A DNA stretch of 64,000 nucleotides from Paragordius varius (lineage: Eukaryota > Nematomorpha), in contig OZ176059.1 in the NCBI GenBank assembly GCA_964247055.1, positions 1-64,000 on the forward strand. Direction: 5' to 3'. Of the stretch, positions 23,460-36,059 are shown piece by piece. The notes under the pieces were generated by a model. That model saw only the letters and a list, made by a program, of their open reading frames with translations. It was not told the origin of the DNA and did no database searches. Made by a program: the position numbers and the translations under genes. The stretch's first letter is position 1. Every line of letters begins with the position of its first letter.

Positions 23460-24761
23460 ATGCCTAGTCATGCAAGTATTATCATTTTATATTTCACTAC
23501 GATCCTAAGTGATGCGCCAGGTGAAAAGATAACTGCAAACGCATTTTGTGGATGGAAGAAGGAGGGCTAATTTAAATTTTGTGGGGGTCCATAATTTAAA
23601 GTTCCGCCACTTTTTTACGCTTTTTTTTCTTTCAATCAATAATAATTCTCTTTATTCTTTTGTCCATTTACAATCAGGCAATCATCATTTATATATATTT
23701 AAATTAAAAAAAGGTAATAAATTTGCCCCCCCCCCCCCCCGCAACATAGATGGGCCGCCCAAAGTTATATATAAATAATAAAAAAGGGCCCCTGTTTTGC
23801 CTTAAGCCACCCCCCTTCCCGTACTGCTGCTAGTTCCACGTAGTTTCGTCATTGGATGAATTTATATATAATTAATTGAAAAATATCGTTTTATTTTTAA
23901 AAAATTGCATTAGATATAAATTTTTAATGTAATGTGTTATATAATTGTAATTATATAGTTTTGGGGTAAAATATCAGGGAAAAAATATAGTTATCTATTT
24001 AAAAAATGTTTGTCCATATTATTGTAATTTCGATTTTTCTGTATATTAATACTGTTAATGTAACGGTATAGTACCTATGAATATCAGCTTTTATTTCAAA
24101 TACTTAATATGACGATTTAATTGGAAATTTAGGCTTAATGTTGACTCACGAAGATATGTTTAATAATGATTGGTGAAACGATTTATATATCAAAATCTAA
24201 TAAAAGTGTAAAAAATCGGAAATAAAAATATAACTTTATTTCACCATTTTTTTGCTAATTAATGCCAATTGGGAAGACTTATCACAAAAATACTAAGATC
24301 TTATGAGCATATTTTTTTACCATTATTTGTGTTTATTGGGCACATTTCAAAGGGACGCGCTACAGCGCGCAGGCTGATTAGACCTTCTACTCTTAAAGTA
24401 TGAGTGATACATGTAACAAACACATACTCTTATAAGCCTTTCTTAATTATACCCATTAAAATTTTTAATATATATGTAAATATTTTTTTTATATTAGGAT
24501 TGATTATATTTTAATCTTAAAATTAAATGTTTATCAATAATTTGGATAAGCTTTGTTCAAAACAGGTTGTCTACATATATATTATATAATTAGTATAACA
24601 GGATTAAAACAAAAATGCAATAAAGCGGGGTTATTTTGTTAATAGTAAACATGCCAGGATCTAAACCTGGTTAGAAAATAAAGAGTTTTACTTTATGTCT
24701 TAAGAGTATACGAGTTTTCGCAGAGACAAATATAATTGACAGAATTTATAATAACAATTAA
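23460..24761 (+). CDS. Small secreted peptide gene, micro-exon type (model tentative)
   Basis: The first exon 23460-23520 opens MPSHASIIILYFTTILSDAP, a good signal peptide, and ends at G|GTGAAA (phase 1) about 30 bases after a TATA box. Downstream, 24646-24669 (24 bases, NMPGSKP, phase 1 both sides, acceptor TTAATAG) and 24724-24761 (acceptor TTTTCGCAG, TNIIDRIYNNN then TAA) would join in frame to a product of about 40 residues. More exons may lie between. The first exon sits inside a hAT-like element, so it could be transposon-borne DNA or a gene straddled by insertions. No homologue is recognised. Confidence 0.4.
23612..23835 (-). mobile_element. hAT-like GGGCC-rich element fragment
   Basis: Carries a C15 run, GGGCCGCCC and AAGGGCCCCTGTTTTGCCTT. 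In reverse it matches 63333-63545 in block order (GGGCCC, GGTAATAAATTT, CAGGCAATCAT, AATAATTCTCTTTATTC). No coding. Confidence 0.55.
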
Positions 24762-24779
24762 ATACCAATGCCAAATTAT

Positions 24780-26430
24780 TTCATTAATACTTATCGTTTG
24801 TAAAATGTGTTGCTTTTAAAATCTTGATTTTTGTCATAAATCTTTATATTACAAGATTTAAATTAAAAACATTTTTCATAAATATATTAAAAGGTTAGGA
24901 CGCAATAACATAACACATATCACACATAAATAAATCTATAATATTTTATAAAGCCATTAAACAGATGGCTGGTATTTAATGTATTTTCTTTATAATCTTA
25001 TAGAATTGCCATCCTTTGAATAGACAAAGTCATATATATAATGTTAAAATCATTTAAAAATTTTAAATTAAACATTTTAATCATATATACGGAACGGTTT
25101 AAATATGCACCTTATTATAAATGTGGCATAAACTAATTAGCTCATGCTGATTATCATGCACTTTTATAATTTTTGTAAAATAATTTACTCTTAAAATATT
25201 ACAAAGTAAAATAAAGTAATATTCAAATTATATAAATTGTAAAATCAATATATAAAATTCACATGTACTGCTAACACAATATTTAAGTTGAAAATATTGG
25301 TTTAAAATATTTCTCCTTAAAGTTTTTACGTTTTGTGTGATAATTTCAATTTTTACTGTAATTAACTTAATGCGCAATTTATAAATATAAACAATATCAT
25401 CAAATTAATTGTTTTTGCCTTAAAATATATAGTTTCTGGTGTATATTTACGAATATAAGTTGATTGAATTTATAAATTATATAGCACCCCAGAGGCAATA
25501 AGCCATATTCTCATTTAAGGTATTTAGTCGTTTTTCTTCTATTACCTGGGGTTATCGAAAGTTGTTATATATTATTTTTCAGTCAAGAGCAACACTTCAA
25601 GCAAACGCAACATTTTTTCAAGCAAAAAATGTTGCATTTGGAAATAATGTTGGTTTTGACTGAAAAACTTCAACCTTATTCGGTGCTTTTCTGCTTTAAT
25701 ATCTACTGATATTACCAAATAATGATTTATTATTGTGGCTTTTATTAAATCCGCTGCATTATAAAATCAAAAGATCTGAAGGGCCGCTTTCGTAAAATAT
25801 ATGGGAATTGGCAAATATATTATTAATTTCATAACTACTGAAAAAGGTACTATAACAATTTTTGCTTATTTATTGCCAAAATTCGGTAAGATTTAGTAAT
25901 TTGTTATAAATCAATTTTAACTTAAATATTGTTAAAATTTTAATTTATAAAATCTAATAATTACATTAAATAGAAAATAAAATACCAGGCCAAAACTTGA
26001 AAAAAAAAGTTATTTTGACACCATACTTTTTTATACCTTTTTATTAAGTAATTGATTATAATCGTATAATATCCGATCGAAAGTGGTAGAAAAATTACAT
26101 ATCTAACTTTATTATCGTCCTCGTAACAGTAGGTTTTATCAATAAGGATATATATATATATATAAATATATGAAATATTATTTATTAGTGCTCAATTTTA
26201 CTGCGTAATTAAAGGATAAATTGCACCTTCGAAATATATTATTGGTATAAATATTGTGATACGGTTTTAATTCCTTAAGATGAAATAAATTTACGTTAAA
26301 AATATGAAATTTTGAAAAAGAAAAATAATTTCATTATACAGGCAAAATAACACTAAACAAATATTTTTTAGGTGATATATAAATATTTAAACTCATAAAT
26401 TTTCTATAGATATAGAAAATAAAGAAAAAC
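24780..26430. other. AT-rich stretch with MITE and fold-back remnants
   Basis: A MITE right end lies at about 25320-25372 (TTTTTACGTTTTGTGTGATA ... TTTTTACTGTA). A small fold-back remnant lies at 25575-25665. No gene is recognised. Confidence 0.5.
25575..25665. mobile_element. Fold-back remnant, CAAGCAAACGCAACATTTT family
   Basis: One unit CAAGCAAACGCAACATTTTT is followed by its inverse AAAAAATGTTGCATTTGG, bounded by TCAGTCAAGAGC and TTTTGACTGA. It is the same unit as in the palindrome at 52138-53521. Confidence 0.6.
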
Positions 26431-26440
26431 TGTATAATAA

Positions 26441-26671
26441 TTACACTAAAAATTTCGATCATGCGGACAAAATAGGAATAAAACAAAAAAATATTTTTAA
26501 AAACAAACATTCTTAATACCTTATCATAATTATTATCTTAAAATAAATACAAATTTGATTTCGTTACATCATTGTTTCCACTTGAAACAATAATTAAATA
26601 TAAAAATTTATAAAAAGTTTGTATTTTAAAAAATTTGTCTTTATATCCTTATGAATTTCAATTTTATTGTG
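26441..26671. mobile_element. Mariner-type MITE
   Basis: Left TACACTAAAAATTTCGATCA then TGCGGACAAAATAGG; right TTGTCTTTATATCCTTATGA then ATTTCAATTTTATTGTG. Old copy. Confidence 0.6.
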
Positions 26672-26679
26672 CTATTTTA

Positions 26680-27200
26680 TCAGCAAAATCTTAAGCATAA
26701 AAAAATATGGTTATTTTACTAAACTCTATCAATTAAATTTCCCATTACATACTTAACCTCAGGCTGTCAAGATGATTCTGTACATTATTGGAAATATAAA
26801 TAGATGGCTTATTTAAAATATATGATATACAATATAAAGAGCCTATTATTATCTACACATTGCATTTATTGTTAAGAACAAAAATAATTAATAATATTTG
26901 CAGAATATAAAACTTTTTTGAGTACCTTTTATAGATAGATATCTGTTCGTCAGAAATTAATTTTTGCCTTAAAAAAACTTTATCAAAAAAATTATATTAT
27001 TTTATTAGTATCTGTTTTTATTGTAATAAATTATCACAATAAGCCTAATTAATTTTGGGTTCATTATCTTCATTAGCCATTTAAATTGAAATAAGGCTTA
27101 ATATGTTTTCAAATAAACATTATCGTTTAATTAATTTAACCCCGATAATTATCTACAAGTCTTTAAGTGCATTATATAGCCGTATATGAAAAATATCCTT
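26680..27200. other. AT-rich stretch, nothing recognised
   Basis: No splice-supported exon or repeat family is recognised. Confidence 0.5.
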
Positions 27201-27210
27201 ATGAAATAAT

Positions 27211-27902
27211 ATACCATTTACACTTCAAGAGTGTCCTTGAACAATTCAAGTTGGTCCTTGAACAATTCAAGTTGGTCCTTGAACAATTCAAGTTGGTCCT
27301 TGAACAATTCAAGTTGGTCCTTGAACAATTCAAGTTGGTCCTCGAACAATTCAGGTTGGTCCTTGAACAGTTCAAGTTGGTCCTTAAACATTTCAGTTGG
27401 TCCTTAAAATTCATAAATTTTGATTTAACCATAATTTTTGCATTTATTCTTTTATTTTATTATTTATTAACCTAATTTTCATTATTTATTATATATTTAT
27501 TCATTTAAAAATAAAAATTTTTATTGAAAAACCACTTTTTTGTTTCAAACTATTTTTTTTTCAATTGAACAAAATTATTGACTTTTAAATGTTTTTAATG
27601 AAAAAATTTAATTAATAACCCAGAAAACTTATATATTTTTTCATTTTGTGTTAAAATCTTATAAATATCTAAATTTATTTTAAGAAATTAATAAAGATAT
27701 ACGGTTTTTCAAAGATTAAAAGTTGATATCGATTTAAATTTTATGTTAAATAATAGAAAATAGGTTAAAAACAATAAAATAGATGAATTATTTACAATTT
27801 GATTGATAAAATTTAAAAACAAAACAAAAAAGTCAAAGGACCAACTTGAATTGTTCAAGGACCAACTTGAATTGTTCAAGGACACTCTTGAAGTGTAAAT
27901 GG

Positions 27903-27906
<4 letters not shown>
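27211..27906. mobile_element. Fold-back element, CAAGTTGGTCC family, asymmetric arms
   Basis: The left end ACCATTTACACTTCAAGAGT is followed by eight units of about 21 bases (CCTTGAACAATTCAAGTTGG). The right end has two inverted units, then GACACTCTTGAAGTGTAAAT then GGT. Arm length differs between the ends, so the minisatellite has expanded on one side only. The insertion lies in TATATA on both sides. Confidence 0.88.

Positions 27907-27951
<45 letters not shown>
27903..27951. repeat. (TA)n microsatellite
   Basis: Nearly pure TA dinucleotides directly after the fold-back element, perhaps its insertion target. Confidence 0.85.
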
Positions 27952-27954
<3 letters not shown>

Positions 27955-27959
27955 TAATG

Positions 27960-29560
27960 ATGATTTTTAAATAGTAAAATATATCAGCATGATTATTTTG
28001 GTTCGAGGGCTAAGACTTATATAATAACGACTTAAATAAATGTTTTATAACAAATTGTTCAAACATAAATTTATGATATAGAAAGGTAAATTAGTATTCA
28101 ATCGTTATATAATTAATTAGTTGTTTTTTAAATTGTTTTGAGGCTTTAATTTGAATTTTTAATAGAATTTAAAAGTGTTTTTCATGGTCCTTTGGTTTAA
28201 TATATAAAATATTTACACTTTTTAAGATATGTTCCATATCAAAACGGGCATTATGCTAAAACAAATTGTATTGTCAAAGATAAGTCATGCGTCTTGACCA
28301 AGATTATTAATATTAATACACCAAAATACACAAAAAATATTCTGATGATATATATACATACATATATATAATGTGTATAAATTTAATCAATTTCTAGCCG
28401 CAAAGACAAAGGAATATTAAAAATATTATTCATATATTTCATTTTTCATGTAAAAATTGAGTCTTGCAATGATAGTGCAAGCCAGACCTGGCCAGTCGCT
28501 GGACAGAAGAGAAGATATGGACTTATACGGATAACAAATTATTTTATTTTTTATTATGATGACTTAAATTACTGAAAAACAATTAAAGTTTATTCACAGA
28601 TATTACAAATAAAAATGGTTATATATATGGGCAAATATTTATTTATTGATCGTGACACATATAGGCCATCTAATTTAAAAAAATATATTTTACTTACTTT
28701 TCATCATAATTCTGTTGTTGTGTGTGCGAGTATTTTTGTAACCATCGTCGTTTTTTATAAATTTGTTACACGCGAATAATTTAAAAAAACCGTCGCTTAT
28801 ATTTATTAACCATTACCAATGCTAATTCCCTGAGATTTATGATTGATTATTTTATGGCTCAAAATTTATATATTGTATAATAATATTTGGAATTTCTTGT
28901 ACTATCAAGTCATTTATACAAGTTATTTTTAAAAGATATTGATAACAAATAACAAGAAAATATGTAAATATACAGACAAAACGAAAAAATATATTGATAA
29001 AGGTCCCAAATATTAAATAAACTTGCTACATTTAATAAGAAGTTTTGTAGTTTGGTTTTTTTGGCTTTCAATGATAACTGATATGATCTTGGTGAACCAT
29101 TATTTAAACATAAAAAATGGTGTATGGGTTTTAGTGATGTATTACATATTAAATGGATGGCGCATTTTAAGTTAATATGATATATATTTTTAATTAATCG
29201 TCTAATTGCCAGTTAATTTAAATAAGAAAATTTTATTTTTTTTATTTGTGGCATATATTTTCTTTGAAAGCAACAAGGCTTCTTGCCCAATCAAAAATGT
29301 CGCCAGTTTTTTCAATTCACATAAAAATTATTAAGTGTTCGATATTCTACGTAATCACGTGTTTACACCCAAAATTTAAACTATGCAGAAATAATGAAAT
29401 ATCTAAAATAATCAAGTGATGTATGTGTATTAATTAATCCATGTATTTACAATTGAAATCATTTTGTTTATGTATGATATCTCAATATTTACAAAAAGTA
29501 CGTTATTTTTAGTAAAAATATTTTGTCTTATTAGATTTATATGAATAAGAAAGTTTTTGG
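27960..29560. other. AT-rich stretch, no recognised gene
   Basis: A MITE left-end fragment is seen near 28965 (ATATACAGACAAAACG). GCCAGACCTGGCCAGTC at 28481 is the inverse of GACTGGCTAGGTCTGGC at 38783. No exon is recognised. Confidence 0.45.
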
Positions 29561-29567
29561 TTATAAT

Positions 29568-29790
29568 TACCCTTGAACTTCACCCTTAAACAATTCAAAT
29601 TCACCCTAAAAATAAATTTTGTGTTTTTGAACTAAAATAACTCATTATTAATATGAAAAATACCTTTATGGAAAAAACATATATATATTATATGAGGGTG
29701 AAATTTGAATTGTTCGAGGATAAATTTGAATTGTTCAAGGATATTGTTTAAGGGTAAATTTAAAATGTAAATGGTAAACATCCAATATTT
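29568..29790. mobile_element. Small fold-back element, third arm type
   Basis: Left: CCCTTGAACTTCACCCTTAA and AACAATTCAAATTCACCC. Right: the inverted GGGTGAAATTTGAATTGTTC, GGATAAATTTGAATTGTTCA and AAATGTAAATGGT. It ends in the same AAATGGT as the other fold-back families. Confidence 0.65.
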
Positions 29791-29799
29791 ACCCCAATA

Positions 29800-30950
29800 G
29801 AACCTGTCTGAAATTAATCTGAATCCGAAAAAGGAATTTTAATTCATTTTTAGATTTGGATAATCATTATGAGATAGAAAAGTTATTTGGCTAATTGCAG
29901 TGATTTATTAAAACAATCAGAAATTCATCTTTTTATCTCTAAAGACGACAAAAAATTATGAAATATTTAAATTTTGAGCGAATAAATTCTATCGATTCAA
30001 ACTTTCATATTATTCCTATCGTCAAAATTATTATAGCATAAAATTTTGTTTTTTGACCATTAATTTTTAAGGGCGTGGGTTTTAAAGAAGTGAAGCAATA
30101 AATGTTATTTTATAAAAACTTGAAAATTGAATCTTTTGTTGACCACTCTTCTCTATGAATTTTACAACTAAAAGAGAATTTAAAGATAATTATACGTATA
30201 GTGACATAAAATTATAACAAAATTTTGTTCAAAATGTAACTTCATTATATATATTTATCTATATATATTCAAACTCATAATATTATAACATTATAAAAAG
30301 TCAACATACAAAAACCAAAAATTATAAAATTTATTTATGTATTCTACCATTCCTGATCGTAAAACTTATTTATATTAAACAAATTCCTTGTTAACATTAA
30401 TACGAGAACAATAAGTAAAAAATAAATTTAGCATTTGCTAATAAAAGCGGGGCTTTAAAATTATTTTATAAATTAATTAAATAAATGGAATACCTTATCA
30501 ATAAGAATTATAATAATACAATAATTGACCTTTGCAAGCTAAAAAACAGTAACCTTATTATTTGGCTAAAACAACCAATATTAAATTTAAAATTCATGTC
30601 CTCTAGCTACCTGTATAATTTAAGATTACCTATTAATCACTTAGTCCAGCATTTCGTTGAAAAATAAAATCTGTTTTCTAAATAGACCATAATTTACTTT
30701 TATTACAAAGATATATAATAATATTTTTAATTTATCTATATAAAAATGGAAAATGCTAGCTCGGTAGACCCATTTAAATCCAAATATCGAAAAAATATAA
30801 TCATCAAACAAAGCCCCGACAATAGCTTCGCCATTTTTTTGAAATAGGCCCCCAGTGCGGGCGCACCCGTGTGAAAATTTTTTGAAAACAGAAGTCCACA
30901 AAAATCGTGTCTTTGAGACAATTTTCCAGAAAACGTGTTGGACCATTCGA
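29800..30950. other. AT-rich stretch, no recognised gene
   Basis: The open frames at 30485-30667 and 30641-30993 show no motif, no splice support and no family resemblance. Confidence 0.45.
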
Positions 30951-30959
30951 TTTCAAAAA

Positions 30960-31595
30960 TGATTTTTTTACTTTTTTCGATTGCGCCGAACATAGTCGTC
31001 TCAGTTTTTTAGGCCGTCTTTTTACCCGCTTACCCCATAAAATGCCATTTTTTTAAAAAAACAAAGTCTACAAAAATAATTTTTTAAATCTATTTTCCGC
31101 TTAAGGTATGAGACCGTAAAAATTAAATAAGGATTCCACATATTCCCTGTTAAAAGGCAAAAATTTTGGTCAAGCGTTTCTTTGATGATAGCTGCTGGGT
31201 AAGGAGCCACCCGCGAAAAACTGACCCGTCACATCGAAATAGCGTAATTGGGGGCTAAATTTCAGTAAACTTATCAGACCATATGAGTTTAACAACTGCT
31301 TAAAGTTTTACCCGTAAAAAGTCAAAAATTTTAATCGAGCGGGTTTTTTGAATTAGCTGTTAAATAGGCCCTTTACTCTCTAAAAAATGCGCTATCATTG
31401 AACTATCAATTTTTTGAAGTCATTCTTCCATAAACTGGAAGGAACGATTTTTCCAGGTATAAAAGCAAATTTTTTTGTCTATCTACATTTTTATAATGGC
31501 CTCTGGGTAGGGGGCTACCCGCCTACAACTGCATTATCATATCGATACAGTGCCTTTGGAGCCAAATTTCAGAATATGAGAGTAATCATTTAAAA
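30960..31595. repeat. Old tandem repeat, three or four diverged units
   Basis: Blocks recur in the same order: a purine-rich AAAAATTTTxxTCxAGCG block, then TAGCTGxTGGGTAGGxxxC, then a TACCCGC block, then ATATCGAAATAGCG and CAAATTTCAGxA. TACCCGC-like positions fall near 31025, 31206, 31376 and 31515, giving periods of about 140-185 bases. Origin unknown. Confidence 0.45.
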
Positions 31596-31596
31596 A

Positions 31597-34024
31597 CAGT
31601 GGTACTCACCAAAAAAATTTGACGGTACAAATAAAATGTATTTTTTTTCCGAGGGCCATGAACCTTATAATGGTAATAATTCCATTTTGACACATATTCA
31701 CATATTTATACTCAACATCAGCACTGAATTTTTTGCGGGTCGCATGAAATTTCAGATAAAAACTCGTTTTATACCATTTAGTTTAACAAATTAAAATATT
31801 TTGATAACAACATTTATATTGATATAACTAATAATTTTTGACAAATTTGGTTTCGCCTCATGACAAAGGCCAATCTTAATACGTCGTCCATAGATCATCA
31901 AGCGATTTCTGTATGTATTTTTGACATAGTTTATTTCGAATATGCCATCTCAAACGTGTAAGTTGTAGGAAAAACAGTCAGGATAACTTGAGCACATTTT
32001 TTTATATTTTCATATTTATTTGGCACATCTTGCCTAAACTCTACATATCTTTCTTCTTTACAATTCTCATTGATTATATCCAAATTGTAATCATTTTTAA
32101 AATCTACGAATTATTCAATGATATGCGCTTGATAGAAACCGAAATACTCAAGTTGTTTATTGAATATATCTATATTCCATGGATTTTCAATAAGCAATTT
32201 TTAATATTTCTTATTTCTTGAAATCTGAAATCTTATTAGATAAAATGATAAATGATTGTCTATTATTAAGTTAATCTCCACGGTAAATTCCATATTTTCT
32301 TCATGAATCGTTTTAAGTGTAAAATATAGGAGTGTTTTTTCTATAAAATCTTGTTTATATATTATTAATTTTTCTTCAAAAGCAAATATTAGATTAGCGA
32401 ATTGGGTCATTATTTTGCTCCCTTTAAATTACTAAGTTTATAAGTATAGTCGCATAGGTATAATAAAACCCATCATTCGTCACTATTAATTTTTTCGTCA
32501 AACTTAGTTATCTTTAATAAAAAATAGAATTCCTTGTCTTAAAACAAAAAATATATTTGATACTTTGCTAATGCTTTAGCCATCTCATAGCGATGTACAA
32601 AAGAATATCATCAAACTCACTGTGGATATCTCTCAGATTTTTGAATTTACGGCAGTTGAATTATCGTCCAAGGATGTTGTTAACTATATCCACAACCGTT
32701 TTAATTACTGAATTGAGTGATTCATCTTTTACACGCGAAACCAAGTTTTGCTGATGAATAAAGCAGTGAAAGGATAAAATATTTTGCAAATTATATTTGT
32801 TTTTCAAAAGAGGAATAAATCCTTTGTTTATTCCAATCATAGAGGGATAGCTATCTGTGCAGATCAAAACCAATTTATGAATATACCATCATTATCGGAA
32901 GTGCTAATTATTTCGAGAAAATCACTTCCTTTCGTGGTATTATTCATTGGAAAAATTTTAAATATTCCTCGTTGATTATGTTGTCGCTGAATAATCTCAC
33001 GAAGAGTGTATATTGAGGTATTTAACTAATATCAGTGCTAAAATCAATAGCAATACCAAAAAATTTGCAGTCAGAACCAATAATGTACTGTTAAAAATAT
33101 ATTCAGACGTATCATCAATACGTCGACATGAAGTTTTTTTGCCTCATGATTTGATCTTTAATATGGAATTTATCAAATAAAAAAGTGCAACCATTTATTA
33201 GGCATTTTTTTATTAGTTGGGAATCAGTAAACGGTTTCATATTTTTCCTTAAATATAGCAAATTTTATACGAAGTTAATATTGCAGCTTTTTCCTGGGAG
33301 AAAGCTATGGACATGATAGATTTTTCTTTTTGGTATAATTCCTTAATCTTTTTGTATTTTTCACTTCTTTCCTCATGATTTTATGAGAATGATGGAATGT
33401 AAAATGCTTTGCAATATTGTATTTTTATAATTATTTTGTCCTTACATATAAGGCAGGTAACCGCATTTTTATTTAAAACGACAAAGAATTTTTCTTCCCA
33501 TTTTTTTAAAAAAGCGATTTTCATCGGATGAATTAGTTTAAATATTATGTAAATTTTTTCAAAAAAATAGGAATATAATTTAAATTATGCTATCACGTCG
33601 AAATTTAAAAATGTTGATTTGAAAAATATTTTATGGAAAATAGGTATAAAAGATGATGCAGGATAGCAATCAATAGAATACGTAGATGCAAGTTCGGGTG
33701 AAAGGCTTGCTTAAATTCAAAAAGAATGCATTTAAAATTTCAAAATAGAAAAGAAAATACAATGCAGAAGCAAAAGCAGAAACAACGTGTCCCAAAATTT
33801 CGAAATCATTTTAATGTAGGGAAATTTTTTTACATTTCAAATTGGATATAAAATAAAAATTACCAAAATTAATAATAAAGAAAATAAATTAATAATAAAA
33901 TAAGCGAAAATTCGTTTATCTGTATTAAAAATTCATGTCAATAAAAAAAATAGTATCAATATGGTCATAGGGCAAATTTAAAGCACTCTTAGGGCCGCAT
34001 GCGGCCCGCAGTTGAGTACCACTG
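31597..34024 (-). mobile_element. hAT transposon with decayed transposase
   Basis: The terminal inverted repeats CAGTGGTACTCA (31597) and TGAGTACCACTG (34013-34024) bound 2.4 kb. The subterminal TGCGGCCCGCAG is typical of hAT elements of the ZBED/SCAND3-like group. Transposase pieces on the minus strand: a BED-finger-like CLICKDK segment (about 33460), KPFTDSQLIKKCLINGC (about 33220), and CTDSYPSMIGINKGF with FHCFIHQQNL (32661-32873), matching the TDGxPSMxGxxxGF and CxxHQ motifs of the RNase-H-fold core. The frame is interrupted many times, so the copy is dead. Confidence 0.82.
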
Positions 34025-34285
34025 TTTTATACTTCGTGCCGCATAACAAAACTGCTTATAAAATTAAAAATGACCCCCAGAAGTCCGAAGGACTTCCTCG
34101 GACTGCGTAGCAGCACGAGATTTTCGGCTAGTATATATATATTTTGATGTTTTACTGGTTAATAAATAATAAACTTCTTAATATTTTTCATATGTGTATA
34201 TTTATTATAATAGATATATTGGCTAAAATTTGAAAAAAACTACATTTTTTGATAATTGAACAGAGAAATCTAAACAAATAGGAAT

Positions 34286-35989
34286 TTAACATTGAGCCAA
34301 ATCTACATAGATTCGGTGAGAGAGGTATTCTGTTGAAGCATGAGCCCCATTTTTATATATAGGACGAATGATGACTTCATATTCAGAGCTTGGATTCAAG
34401 TTGGAGAACCGATACATTCTGCTTTTTAACTATTAATTAAGTTATATATTGCAAATGTTGCTAATATAAAATATTCTGATGTAAAAACTTACACCAAGAG
34501 TCCCATGTCGAGCCTTTTCTCCTTCTACATCTGGGCGACTTAATATGATATCCAAATTTTCAATCCCATAAGCCTTGGCAAAAGGTTCGGAAAGGGGCTC
34601 AATATATACAAATAAATCTTTGCTGCGGCCTTCATTAGTAAAAGTAGTGGTAGCCCGAACAATTTTAGCAAAAGATTTGGAAATGTCTATTTAGTATTTA
34701 GTATTAGATAAAAATTATAAATTTTAATTATCAGTATATAAATAAAAATTATCATACCGTGCTGTTCAAGTTTATAATCATTTCCATTCACTGACACTAA
34801 AAAAGAAGGGATGATAGAAGTATATAATAAACATTCATTTGGCCTTTATATCCCATAATTAAATTTAATAGCTAAACTTTCCAATCGGTATTATATAAAT
34901 TATTTTATATGCCACAATTTTTTTTAACCATTTAAGTTGGTAAATTATTGACAATATCATTAAGTAGTTTTGTATATATTTTATATAAAATTTAATTTTC
35001 AAACATTATTCTTAACAGTGTACAATAATTTGTCCGTTGTTTAAAATTGCAACGAAAAAATGACGGCTAAATGAATTGCGAAGTATTTTTTTTTAATTTA
35101 CTTTATTCGGAAATTGTTTATCACGCAACCCAATGCTAAAGAATTTACCTTTTTAACAGCTCAATAAAAATCTATTCTAATAAGTATTTATAATCCCACT
35201 GGGAATACAAAACTACCATAAAGATAATAAAGTGTTAGGTTCAGAAACATTATTGGGGATAAACGTTAAGAATCAAATTATAAATATTAATACAAAGGGT
35301 GATACTGTTTATTAAAAGCTCAATTTAAACGTAAATGGCATATATATTTTAACTACTGCGAAATACCTTTGAATCGCAAAAAATCTGCAAAAGATCCTCG
35401 TGAAATATTTTTTTGTGAAGCTGATACCTTTAACATGTACTCTTGCTGTGGTACCAATCTCGGCAACTCAAAATGCTTAGCCTGGATAAATATACGAAAA
35501 CGATAATATTATAAATTAGAAAGAGAAATAAATTTTAATACATGTAAAGCATTAGCTCATGTAGGACCATGAGCTTCAAACAAGGAAGTTGCATTGTAAT
35601 AAGGCCAAAGTTGGTAGGAATACACCATTGGATTTTTGTTTAATCGGTTAGGTTCATCGAAAGAAGCCATCACAGAATAATGAGGTCGAGACCCAATGCT
35701 AAATCCAGACAAGCAAAGTCTCAAATTTTGTACACCCATATCTGCTGCTTGTGTAACTCTGCATTCTGATAAACATTAGGTAAAATATGATTTATATCAA
35801 TTTGATTTAATATAATTTGGTAAACATCTTGCACTTGTTATTAGTATCCTATGTTAACTAATAGTATTTTATGGTAATATAAAATATATTATTACCAATA
35901 TTGCTGGTTTCTGTCCCTTTAAGCAATCTGCAATCGGATATAGCGGTAGAAACGATAAAGAAGGTCAAAAGAGAGAATAGGGCAATCAT
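34286..35989 (-). CDS. Secreted protein with two fibronectin type III domains; one in-frame TGA
   Basis: Six minus-strand exons with matching phases: 35989-35896 (signal peptide MIALFSLLTFFIVSTA), 35765-35542, 35481-35367, 34796-34758 (39 bases), 34686-34493 and 34429-34286 (stop TAA). The total is 270 codons. FN3 domain 1 covers roughly residues 40-145 (YQLWPYYNATS, then FELPRLVPQQEYMLKVSA). FN3 domain 2 ends with FSNLNPSSEYEVIIRPIYKN and a final Cys. Cysteines near the N terminus and at the C-terminal end suggest an extracellular fold. Exon 2 contains TGA at 35559-35557, 15 bases before its GTATTA donor. It may be a recent disabling change, a sequencing error, or a sign that the exon really ends earlier. 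Without it the frame is open throughout. The partner or ligand is unknown. Confidence 0.72.
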
Positions 35990-36044
35990 TATGAATTCGT
36001 TCGATTTGACAAAATTATGTGATTTTGGTCATTTATGGCAGCTC

Positions 36045-36052
36045 TATATATA
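36045..36052 (-). promoter_or_regulatory. TATA box of the FN3 gene
   Basis: Minus-strand GAGTATATATAGAGC lies about 56 bases upstream of the ATG at 35989. Confidence 0.6.
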
Positions 36053-36059
36053 CTCTATC

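Larger units (their letters stand above)
22534..23611. mobile_element. hAT-like non-autonomous element
   Basis: Left end CAGTGGCGGAACTATTT pairs with right end AAAGTTCCGCCACT at 23598-23611. It encloses an inverted-repeat element (22686-23414) and the first exon of a small secreted gene (23460-23520). An adjacent related GGGCC-rich element follows at 23612. Confidence 0.5.

Noticed and set aside
27167-27475. Open frames with LVLEQFK or NLNCSRT repeats on both strands
   Set aside because: They are readings of the 21-base fold-back minisatellite.
30641-30993. Two overlapping minus-strand frames of 85-101 codons
   Set aside because: No motif, signal peptide or splice support; they continue into the diverged tandem repeat.
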